Assembly (NCBI RefSeq): GCF_019312595.1
Contig: NZ_JAHWDQ010000003.1
Coordinates: 556,914-620,913, forward strand
Direction: 5' to 3'
Length of the DNA stretch: 64,000 nt
Source: Zhongshania aquimaris
GTDB lineage: Bacteria; Pseudomonadota; Gammaproteobacteria; Pseudomonadales; Spongiibacteraceae
Translations under genes and position numbers: made by a program
Shown here: one piece after another, positions 57,161 to 64,000 of the stretch
How positions within the stretch are numbered: position 1 is the first letter of the stretch
Layout: each line of letters opens with the position of its first letter
The notes under the pieces: generated by a model
Databases searched by the model: none
Told to the model about the DNA's origin: nothing
What the model saw: the letters and a program-made list of their open reading frames with translations, nothing else

Positions 57161-57886
57161 ATGTTTGAAGCCGTTAAAAAACAATCCCTGTCGGAAGAAG
57201 TGTTCAGCCAGTTGCGTGAGCGCATTGTCAGCCAAGAACTCAAAGCCGGAGATGAGCTGCCTTCGGAGCGGGTGCTTTGCGAGCTACTGAAGGTAAATCG
57301 CGGTGCCGTGCGGGAGGGCATGAAACGCCTGCAGCAGGCTGGACTGGTACAAGTACGGCATGGTGGCGCCACTACGGTATTGGACTTTCAGGCCGAGGCA
57401 GGGCCGGAGCTACTCGCCAACCTGCTGCTAGGCCAAGACGGCCAAGTGCAGATTGCCGTTGCCAGAGACATCGTGCGGATGCGCCAAGTTCTGTCGCCAG
57501 CGATTGCCGCGGATGCCGCCATTCGGCAAAGCAGTGAATTGGCAGACAAGCTCGACGCGCTGGTAGAGCAAATGCAACACACCCAAGAAACCGTTCACCT
57601 GCAATACCTCACCTTTGAATTCTGGGAACGCCTTGTCGATGGCACTGGCAATATCGCCTACCGACTGGCGATGAATTCCCTGCGCAAAGCTTATCAGCCG
57701 GTACTGCAATTGATGACATTTATTCTGGAGAAAAGTGTACAGGATGTTAGCGCGTTTCAGGCCTTGGCCGGGCACATTCGTCGTGGTGAAACCGAAGCAG
57801 CGTTCGATTGCGCAAAAACGTATATCGATGCCAGCAGCGAAGCAATTTATTGCTTTCTCGACGCCTACGAGCAAGGCAGTACCTGA
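57161..57886 (+). CDS. GntR/FadR-family transcriptional regulator
   Basis: This 241-residue one-component regulator has an N-terminal winged helix (LSEEVFSQLRERIVSQELKAGDELPSERVLCELLKVNRGAVREGMKRLQQAGLV) and a C-terminal all-helical FCD/FadR-like effector domain. ATG at 57161 gives MFEAVKKQSLSEEVF; the open frame runs eight codons earlier through the operator. The head-to-tail position before a fatty-acid-hydroxylase-family gene suggests it senses a lipid or acyl ligand; this is inference. Confidence 0.9.
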   Translation: MFEAVKKQSLSEEVFSQLRERIVSQELKAGDELPSERVLCELLKVNRGAVREGMKRLQQAGLVQVRHGGATTVLDFQAEAGPELLANLLLGQDGQVQIAVARDIVRMRQVLSPAIAADAAIRQSSELADKLDALVEQMQHTQETVHLQYLTFEFWERLVDGTGNIAYRLAMNSLRKAYQPVLQLMTFILEKSVQDVSAFQALAGHIRRGETEAAFDCAKTYIDASSEAIYCFLDAYEQGST

Positions 57887-57943
57887 GTTAGATAAAAACA
57901 CAATAATGACAACACGCATTCAATGCGAATACCGGAGGGCAAT

Positions 57944-58618
57944 ATGTCCATCGACAGCGACTTTAGCTACACCCCTATTCCGATCCCTACCACTCTCGGT
58001 GAAACCCTGCGCGGGCTTTTTAGCCACGCCAGCACGGTAATACTTGCCAGTCTCGCAGTAGGCCTTATCGTTACCCGAATTATTATGGGTAACTGGACGT
58101 CTGCCGACTTGATCGGGCCGCTGCTTATTTTGTGCTTCTGGCCTTTTCAGGAATGGCTAATCCACGTACACCTGCTGCATTACAAACCGCGCAAGATATT
58201 CGGCAAAGTGCGGGATTTTCCGCTGGCGAACAAACACCGTCAGCACCATAAAACGCCCAACGATCTTAGCGACATCACCATTAAGTGGCAGGTCTACCCC
58301 ATCGTTGTGCCGGTGTTATTTGCGCTGAATTTTCTGATTTACCCCAGCCCCGAGTTGGCCGTAGGCGCGCTGGCGACGTTTTTCACCCTCGCCTTCAACT
58401 ACGAGTGGAGCCACTATTTAGCCCACGTGAATTGGCAACCACCGCTAGAGTACTATCGCCGCCGCCAACGCCAACACAGACTGCATCACTTCCGTCATGA
58501 GCAAATGTGGTGGGGAGTTTCTATGGGGTTGGCCGACACCGTATTGGGAACGTCGCCAGAGCCCCACGAAGTTCAGCGTTCGCCTACAATCAATAATGTT
58601 CACGGTCTGTTTTCCTAA
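57944..58618 (+). CDS. Fatty-acid hydroxylase / sterol desaturase family protein
   Basis: This membrane di-iron oxygenase has 224 residues from ATG 57944 (Shine-Dalgarno GGAGGG). Membrane segments lie at about 30-48, 55-70 and 115-150. The His clusters fit the family: H74/H76/H79, H98-x2-HH (HRQHH), H157-x3-H161, and HRLHH at 178-182 with H185. Relatives hydroxylate or desaturate lipids, sterols or carotenoids. It is the middle gene of regulator-hydroxylase-TonB receptor. Confidence 0.85.
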   Translation: MSIDSDFSYTPIPIPTTLGETLRGLFSHASTVILASLAVGLIVTRIIMGNWTSADLIGPLLILCFWPFQEWLIHVHLLHYKPRKIFGKVRDFPLANKHRQHHKTPNDLSDITIKWQVYPIVVPVLFALNFLIYPSPELAVGALATFFTLAFNYEWSHYLAHVNWQPPLEYYRRRQRQHRLHHFRHEQMWWGVSMGLADTVLGTSPEPHEVQRSPTINNVHGLFS

Positions 58619-58683
58619 ATCGACAGACCCATTCGGGCCGGATTGACGGTCCGACAAATAATAATAATTCGCCGGCAGGTATT

Positions 58684-61158
58684 ATGCGTAAAAAATTAAA
58701 ACACCCTATAATTTGCAAGCAAGGCCACGCCCTGATGGCAGGCCTCCTCCTCGCCTCCTCAATCGGCTTCGCCGACGAGGCCGAGCAAGACAAAACACCA
58801 AAGGCGAAGCGCACACTCGAGGAGATCGTGGTGACGGCCCAGAAGCGCGAGGAAGACGCGCAATCGGTGCCGCTTTCGATCACCGCTCTCAGTGGCGATG
58901 ACATCGTCGACAAGAACATGGGGGATATGAACGAAGTCTCCAACTATGTACCCAACCTCGACATTCTCGCCGTTCCCACTTTTCCCAGTATTTATATGCG
59001 CGGTTTGGGCTCAAGCTATAACCGCGGCTTTGAGCAATCCGTAGCCCTATTGATAGACGAAGTCTTTTACGGCCGCGCCTCATATATTAATCAAGGTCTG
59101 CTGGACCTGAGCGCGATAGAAGTCTTACGCGGGCCGCAGGGAACCCTGTTCGGCAAAAACTCCTCGGCGGGGGCCATCCATTTCCGCACCGCCGCCCCGG
59201 AGTATGATTTCGGCACGAACGGCGATGTATTGCTCGGGGAATTCAATCTACAGCGTTACCGCTTCGCGGCAACAGGTCCTCTGCTCGACAACAGCCTCGC
59301 GTGGCGGATTGCCTTGATGAAGGAAACCCGTGACGGCGGCGTTTACAACACCACTACCGGCATTCACGAAGAAGACCGCGACAACCAAGCCGCCAGATTG
59401 CGCCTGCAGTGGGATGTAAGTGCAGACCTTTCCATTGGCTTCACTCTCAATGGTGGCGTCGGCGAACAGCAAGGCGGCGGCACCCAACTTTTTGTCGCAA
59501 GAGCCCGCCACCTCGCCGCCATGGAAGTGTTTGATCCGCAGGTTAGCGATGACGTCTACGACGGAAAAACGTCACTCGACCACGCCGCGAGTTCCAGCCG
59601 CGAAAGCTGGGATACTACGGTTAAAGTAGACTGGACTCTGAACAATGGCGGTGTCGTCACCAGTATCAGTAACTACTCCTGGCTGGATGAAGACCTAAGC
59701 TTCGATGCGGACTTCTCACCAATACCTTTTCTTGTTTTAAACAATGACGAAGACCTGCGCCAATTCAGCCAAGAACTGCGTTTCACCTCGGCACCAGGCA
59801 CACTTGAATATGTCGCCGGTGCCTACTTTCTGCAGACCGATCTTTTTGCCACCTACGACATTGTTGACTACCTAGAGCTGACGGAAATACTCACAGTTAC
59901 CGGAGAAGGTGAACGCATTGCTTGCATAAACGCCAGCCCCGATCCAAAAGCCTGCCAAGATAGCGCGCTGGATAATGCCACCGCCGGTTTGGTAGCGGGT
60001 CAGTTAATCCGCACTCGAATCACCCTTGAAGGTAATGCCAACCCGGTTGAAACCTCGCTGACCCGTTTTGATCAACTTACCAGAAGCGGCGCCTTGTTTG
60101 GTCAAGTCAGCTGGCAATTCGAGGAGGATTGGACTCTGACCCTCGGTGGCCGAGTGAACTACGAAGAAAAATCCCTAAAGGTCAGCCATCGCCTGATTAA
60201 TAATCGCACGGGCATCGAAGGCGCTGGCACGGCTAGCGGAATCGCTGGGTTGCCTATTCTAGGTTACGGCCTTGGCGACACCCCCGGCGGCTCAATTATT
60301 TTCCCGTTTATTATCGCCGGTGACAGCCCATTTGAGGCGCGCCGCGAACGGGACAATATCAGCATCATTCCTAAAGCGTCTGTGCAATACAGCTTTTCCG
60401 ATGACAGCATGAGCTACCTCACCATTGCCCGAGGCTTTAAATCCGGCGGTTACAACGCGCAGCCCGTGAACGACCAACAACTGGAGTTCGACGACGAAGA
60501 CGCGCTTACCTACGAACTGGGCCTTAAATCTGAATGGCTGGGCGGCGCCGCTAGACTGAATGTGTCCGCGTTTTTGACTGATTTCGATGGCCTGCAAGTC
60601 GCGACCTTCAACGGCGTAAGCTATGTGGTCGGCAACGCCGCAGCAGCCACCATCAAAGGCCTAGAGTTTGACGCCATGCTGATTACGCGCCACGGCATTC
60701 TACTCAGTGCCAATGGCGCACTGACAGACGCCGTATACGATGAATTTAAAAGCGCGCCCTGTGCCGCAGAAGTCGCCACCAAACCACCCTGTGACCTCAG
60801 CGGCAAACCGCTGCGTCTGGCTCCAGATTTTAAAACGACTATTACCGCAGGCTATCAAGGCCAGCTCCTCGACCTGCCCTTCATTACAACAGCAGGGATA
60901 AACGCGACCTACAATACTGAGGTCGCACTGGCGACTGACCTCGACCCCCTCGATATACGAGAAGCGGGCACAACGATTGGTATTCAATTAGGGATCAAGT
61001 CACTGAACGATCGCTGGCATGTAATGTTATTTGGCGACAATGTCAGCGACCGAGAATATCTCGCCGGAGCCCAAGATGCGCCTGCCTTTCGGGGCACTCA
61101 CTTTGGCGGCGCCTACCCCGCGGCCACCTTTGAGCTGGAAGTGGGATTCCGGTTTTAA
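58684..61158 (+). CDS. TonB-dependent outer-membrane receptor
   Basis: This 824-residue receptor has a signal peptide (to about SSIGFA), TonB-box-like LEEIVVTAQKREEDAQSVPLSITAL, a plug ending RGPQGTLFGKNSSAGAIHFRT and a barrel ending FELEVGFRF with terminal Phe. A loop with paired Cys (GERIACINASPDPKACQD) lies near 415. The substrate is unknown. It is 65 bases after the hydroxylase gene and likely co-regulated, hinting at import of a lipid-like compound; this is inference. Confidence 0.92.
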   Translation: MRKKLKHPIICKQGHALMAGLLLASSIGFADEAEQDKTPKAKRTLEEIVVTAQKREEDAQSVPLSITALSGDDIVDKNMGDMNEVSNYVPNLDILAVPTFPSIYMRGLGSSYNRGFEQSVALLIDEVFYGRASYINQGLLDLSAIEVLRGPQGTLFGKNSSAGAIHFRTAAPEYDFGTNGDVLLGEFNLQRYRFAATGPLLDNSLAWRIALMKETRDGGVYNTTTGIHEEDRDNQAARLRLQWDVSADLSIGFTLNGGVGEQQGGGTQLFVARARHLAAMEVFDPQVSDDVYDGKTSLDHAASSSRESWDTTVKVDWTLNNGGVVTSISNYSWLDEDLSFDADFSPIPFLVLNNDEDLRQFSQELRFTSAPGTLEYVAGAYFLQTDLFATYDIVDYLELTEILTVTGEGERIACINASPDPKACQDSALDNATAGLVAGQLIRTRITLEGNANPVETSLTRFDQLTRSGALFGQVSWQFEEDWTLTLGGRVNYEEKSLKVSHRLINNRTGIEGAGTASGIAGLPILGYGLGDTPGGSIIFPFIIAGDSPFEARRERDNISIIPKASVQYSFSDDSMSYLTIARGFKSGGYNAQPVNDQQLEFDDEDALTYELGLKSEWLGGAARLNVSAFLTDFDGLQVATFNGVSYVVGNAAAATIKGLEFDAMLITRHGILLSANGALTDAVYDEFKSAPCAAEVATKPPCDLSGKPLRLAPDFKTTITAGYQGQLLDLPFITTAGINATYNTEVALATDLDPLDIREAGTTIGIQLGIKSLNDRWHVMLFGDNVSDREYLAGAQDAPAFRGTHFGGAYPAATFELEVGFRF

Positions 61159-61186
61159 GTCAGCGTGAGGTCGCGCTCTAAATAAT

Positions 61187-61206
61187 CGCCGCCAATTCCG
61201 GCGGCG
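61187..61206 (+). terminator. GC-rich hairpin after the TonB receptor
   Basis: CGCCGCC pairs with GGCGGCG around AATTCC, 29 bases after the receptor stop. The U-tract is absent, so the terminator is only probable. Confidence 0.5.
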
Positions 61207-61338
61207 TCGGTAGAAGTTTAAAAGGGCTAAGGCCTATTCATCCTAACTAGAAAAACTTGACCGATGATTTCCCGCAGCGACCCAGCCCTCGCCCCAGAAC
61301 AACATCTGCCCAAGCAGATTATTAGACAGGCACGTCCA

Positions 61339-61417
61339 AATTGTCATAGTCTGCGCCGAGGTAATCGGTGCCGACAAAGATTTCATCCGAATAATAATAC
61401 TGAAGACTCAGTACAAT
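61339..61417 (-). pseudogene. 79-base scar of a TonB receptor gene
   Basis: This stretch matches the receptor gene at 53735-53813 in the same orientation. I count 9 differences in 79 bases. The minus-strand frame still reads LSLQYYYSDEIFVGTDYLGADYD, so it came from a coding copy. Nothing before or after matches. It is a remnant of a receptor paralogue lost by deletion or rearrangement. Confidence 0.88.
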
Positions 61418-61520
61418 AACGCGATGCCAACTAGGCTTAACAACGACAGTTGTTCACAGCGTTTTTGGTGTCCGTTAAATTGGGACAAGATCACTGTCCG
61501 GCAAAATGCGCTTGTTAGGG

Positions 61521-62075
61521 CTATACCAGCCCCCATTCTTGATGAGCTTCGCGAGTGTAGTAACCATACCCATTTGTAGGATAATTTTTGTTGGTTATAT
61601 CGAATTGACTCAAGGCATCTAAAACGGCTGCTTTTCTAAAAGGTATATGAATAGCTCTTGCTGAGCCGTTCTCGATTCTGGTTTTTAGCGCCGGAGACCA
61701 ATAGTCGGATAATTCCGCCGGTGCCATGATTGAATCGTAATCAGGATATGCAAGTATTAATGGCAACTCACAAGTGTCGACTGCATAGGCGATCTCGAAA
61801 GGAACCCAATCTGTATCATTTTTTGTGGTTTTTGTGAGTATCAATAGAAATTGCTTAGAATTTCTAAGCCTTGTAATCAAGCTTCTTTTCAGGGTTTCTT
61901 TTTTTGACGAGTCCCGTACTGATGAAGTTTTTTCATGGCTATTACATAGGCTAAATTCTATATGCTTGCTAGCATCCCACATCTTCATTGTATTGTAATA
62001 CTTTATATCTGACTTAGTTGGGTCAGTGGTTCCGCCTGCGTGAAAGGCCACATATGTTCCGTTACGATATGCCAT
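61521..62075 (-). CDS. TIR-like protein (MTH538/DUF1863 type), Thoeris ThsB-like
   Basis: This 184-residue protein belongs by motif to the MTH538-like TIR group. The family pattern is visible as YVAFHAGG near the N-terminus, IKYYNTMKMWDASKHIEFSL, SVRDSSKKETLKRSLITRLRNSKQFLLIL and W90-VPFE94-IAYAVD, in which E94 fits the catalytic Glu. Such proteins in Thoeris make an ADP-ribose-type signal from NAD on phage infection. The ATG at 62075 has GGAG six bases upstream. It is 56 bases after the upstream membrane gene. Type II assignment is by partner. Confidence 0.8.
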   Translation of the reverse strand: MAYRNGTYVAFHAGGTTDPTKSDIKYYNTMKMWDASKHIEFSLCNSHEKTSSVRDSSKKETLKRSLITRLRNSKQFLLILTKTTKNDTDWVPFEIAYAVDTCELPLILAYPDYDSIMAPAELSDYWSPALKTRIENGSARAIHIPFRKAAVLDALSQFDITNKNYPTNGYGYYTREAHQEWGLV

Positions 62076-62131
62076 TTTTAGCTCCAAATAATACGCTCAA
62101 TCTAATCTTATAAAGCTTCTACTCACTAAAT

Positions 62132-62968
62132 TTAAATGCCGTTTCTAGCCGACTTTATGTCCAGAAGATTAATTTTATCAATCTTGTCCTTGTGGACAAT
62201 AATGGTAAGTCTGGCTGGATATTTAAAACGCATTTCACTAATCCTAAAGGTCCAGAGCATGATTTTAAGAAGGTCTTCATCACTTATATTTTTATGCCCC
62301 TGAATTCGTGTTATGCCTGAGCCGAATATAGGTGTTGATACATTTTTTTGTGCATAAACCCTATTTACCCGGTCCCAAAAGTTAATCAAAAACTCCAAAT
62401 ACTCTGGCATTGTAATTAATGCTTTGTTTGAATCATCAAACTTGGAAAAAGCCGTCAGCAGATAGTCTTTGTAAATACAAATAGAGCCAATTTGATGCCG
62501 AAGTTTCTTGCCTTGCTTTCTATTCTCATTAGAATCCAATATTTCAGCTTCATCAAAATCATAAGTAGCTATGTATTCATCCAGATCGGCAACAGCAATA
62601 TCAAGATGCTCTTTAATAAACACTCCATTCAACGAGCCTTCTGAAATTATTTTATTATCTACCTGTGTATCGAAGTACTCATTGAAAGCAATGACCTTAA
62701 AATCAGGCTCTTGAAAAATATCACCTACTTTAATTGTCACATCACTTCCTTCTATAGTGACATTGATCTTTGTAAGTTTATTTGACCAGACCCATATCCC
62801 AAAATAGACCAGCAACAAGCTTATTAAGAAAATCCCTCCATATACTTCCTTACACTCTTTTGGTATATCAACGAAAATTACAATCAATGACAAAGCAGTA
62901 CTTATGAAAGCAGTGGCTTTGAGAAAGTACTCAACTACTCTTCGATCAAAAAAGCTAACCTTGGTCAT
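62132..62968 (-). CDS. Two-helix membrane protein with macro-like domain (DUF6430-type), Thoeris effector-like
   Basis: This 278-residue protein has two N-terminal transmembrane helices (about 12-34 and 44-62) and a cytoplasmic domain. The segment VGDIFQEPDFKVIAFNEYFDTQVD (from residue 81) resembles the entry of macro/DUF6430 domains that bind ADP-ribose derivatives, with SLNG at 112-115. Relatives act as the membrane-disrupting effector of type II Thoeris when they bind the TIR-made signal. It is the first gene of the pair. AGGG lies nine bases before the ATG. Confidence 0.75.
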   Translation of the reverse strand: MTKVSFFDRRVVEYFLKATAFISTALSLIVIFVDIPKECKEVYGGIFLISLLLVYFGIWVWSNKLTKINVTIEGSDVTIKVGDIFQEPDFKVIAFNEYFDTQVDNKIISEGSLNGVFIKEHLDIAVADLDEYIATYDFDEAEILDSNENRKQGKKLRHQIGSICIYKDYLLTAFSKFDDSNKALITMPEYLEFLINFWDRVNRVYAQKNVSTPIFGSGITRIQGHKNISDEDLLKIMLWTFRISEMRFKYPARLTIIVHKDKIDKINLLDIKSARNGI

Positions 62969-63035
62969 TAATTTATGCCCTTATCATCTCTATACACCTA
63001 CATGCTCGAATTTTATTCACAGGCTTGACCCCTAA

Positions 63036-64000
63036 CGAGGCTGTCGGAAAACGTATTTGCAGCTCACGTAATCTTCCAGCCAGATATTTTTATTTGATTT
63101 AATTTGCATACGAATTCTTCATCGTCAGGTCGTTTGTTTTTTCATATTCCCACAGAAATTCATCTAATCTACTTCACCTTACCGCGATATTGCCATAATT
63201 CATTAGCTTTTCGATGTTATGTACCATACAGAACAGTTTCCATTGAGCATCTACTTTCTGCTTCCCACGCAAACTAAATCGATTCAGCTTTTTGTTTGTA
63301 GTGATGTTGCCAAATACAGGCTCCACCACGGACATGCGATGACTGTATATTTGTTTGCCCTTGTCGCTGTCGACTCGGTGCTTCATCCAGTCAGTGTAAT
63401 TCGGTTCTCTCTTATGCTCCTGCAAGAAAGAGACTTGCCGACCTGCACCTTTGCGGTGATCTGCCGCAGCAGGGTTTTGCATGCATTTATCTTTTATTCC
63501 GCAATTTCTACATTGTAGAAGCTTTCCTTCAAAGTACGCTTTTGGATTGCCGTTCTCGTCGGGTCGCTCACCACGGAAGCTGATCTTATTGCCCGTAGGA
63601 CAAATACAAATCATGTTCACTGGATCAAAATTGAATTCGCTTGCCGGAATCACCTTGCGCTTTTGACCTTCTGGTTTGCTCTGATGACGTTTGCCGTATT
63701 TGGTTTTTTGGTCTTGGAATTTAGGGTCGCGCGAGCGGAACTGGTTGTCGGGAATGTAAGCATCCACTTTGTTGCTGTGGAGATATTCCATATTGGCTTC
63801 ATTGGCAAAGCCGGTGTCTGCGGTGATGATTGGTTTGTAGCGACCTTTGAAGATATTTTTGCGAATGCCTAATTTGGTTAACCGGGACTTCACGGTTTCA
63901 AGCACGGGCTGTAGGGTGTGGTGTTCTTGGCCCTCACCAAATGCCTGGGCGTCGATAATGATCTGGTGTTTCTTATCAACAGTGGCCACACCGTTGTAAC
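63036..64000 (-). mobile_element. Partial IS1182-family insertion sequence
   Basis: The transposase reading frame is cut off at the window end and its 3' end is at 63174. About 135 bases of downstream IS sequence follow. A candidate outer end is the GAGGCTGTCGGAAAAC stretch near 63036-63051, but the other terminus is outside the window, so the inverted repeat cannot be confirmed. Confidence 0.65.
63174..64000 (-). CDS. IS1182-family transposase, partial (5' end beyond the window)
   Basis: This is a DDE transposase whose frame stays open to base 64000. The visible part includes the typical NGVATVDKKHQIIIDAQAFGEGQEH, then KPIITADTGFANEANMEYL (catalytic Asp region), PTGNKISFRGE, a Cys-rich CRNCGIKDKCM and the SVVEPVFGNI...RGKQKVDAQWKL...HNIEKL end with the Glu. 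The family call is firm; the gene appears intact in the visible portion. Confidence 0.92.
   Translation of the reverse strand, partial: YNGVATVDKKHQIIIDAQAFGEGQEHHTLQPVLETVKSRLTKLGIRKNIFKGRYKPIITADTGFANEANMEYLHSNKVDAYIPDNQFRSRDPKFQDQKTKYGKRHQSKPEGQKRKVIPASEFNFDPVNMICICPTGNKISFRGERPDENGNPKAYFEGKLLQCRNCGIKDKCMQNPAAADHRKGAGRQVSFLQEHKREPNYTDWMKHRVDSDKGKQIYSHRMSVVEPVFGNITTNKKLNRFSLRGKQKVDAQWKLFCMVHNIEKLMNYGNIAVR

Larger units (their letters stand above)
61159..61520. other. Intergenic region between the TonB receptor and the TIR gene
   Basis: No gene of its own is found. The region holds the hairpin and the receptor scar described separately. The 100 bases next to the TIR gene have no recognisable terminator. 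Confidence 0.6.

Noticed and set aside
61159..61338. Search for a CRISPR array or further IS ends around the Thoeris-like pair
   Set aside because: No repeated spaced units were found, and no second inverted end of an insertion sequence could be matched.

Overview
The window reads as chromosomal DNA of a marine-type gammaproteobacterium, probably in or near the Spongiibacteraceae/Cellvibrionales. This placement is an inference. It rests on gene order that follows Pseudomonas in long blocks (pgsA-uvrC-gacA/uvrY; murB-ptp-kdsB-lpxK; exbD-exbB-comEC-DUF2062-lolCDE; nqrA-F; gap-mfd-csiV; mtnP...lexA-sulA...topA), on a complete Na+-pumping NADH:quinone reductase operon, and on two large TonB receptors. 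No species name can be read from the sequence alone.

Layout. Bases 1-12,800 are almost entirely minus strand: tRNA-Gly, pgsA, uvrC, a GacA/UvrY-type response regulator, an AlkB-like dioxygenase, murB, a low-molecular-weight phosphatase, kdsB, lpxK, msbA, exbD, exbB and comEC. This block covers envelope building, lipid A/Kdo supply and DNA repair. Bases 12,870-17,870 hold a DUF2062 gene, the lipoprotein-release genes lolC-lolD-lolE and a type I-beta DAHP synthase. Bases 17,980-25,080 hold nqrABCDEF-apbE-nqrM with its flavin-transfer and maturation factors. Bases 25,300-44,850 are conserved housekeeping: gap, mfd, csiV, mtnP, an MscS channel, lexA-sulA behind two tandem SOS boxes, topA, a UspA protein, uup, slt, a MOSC protein and a glutaredoxin-like protein.

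From about 45,000 the window becomes more accessory. There is a decayed traT whose front end has been replaced by REP-like repeats, then a small exported protein, then the SOS-controlled mutagenesis cassette imuA-imuB-dnaE2 behind a clear LexA box. A TonB receptor forms an operon with an M20 peptidase. A YefM-YoeB toxin-antitoxin pair has tandem palindromic operators. A FadR-type regulator precedes a fatty-acid-hydroxylase-family protein and a second TonB receptor.

The last 2.6 kb is an island: a 79-base scar of a TonB receptor gene, a two-gene unit that looks like a type II Thoeris-like anti-phage system (membrane protein with a macro-like domain plus a TIR-like protein), and the 3' part of an IS1182-family transposase running off the window end. 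The Thoeris-like pair is the strongest candidate for an interesting system here. It is best described as a divergent member of a known defence class rather than something wholly new.
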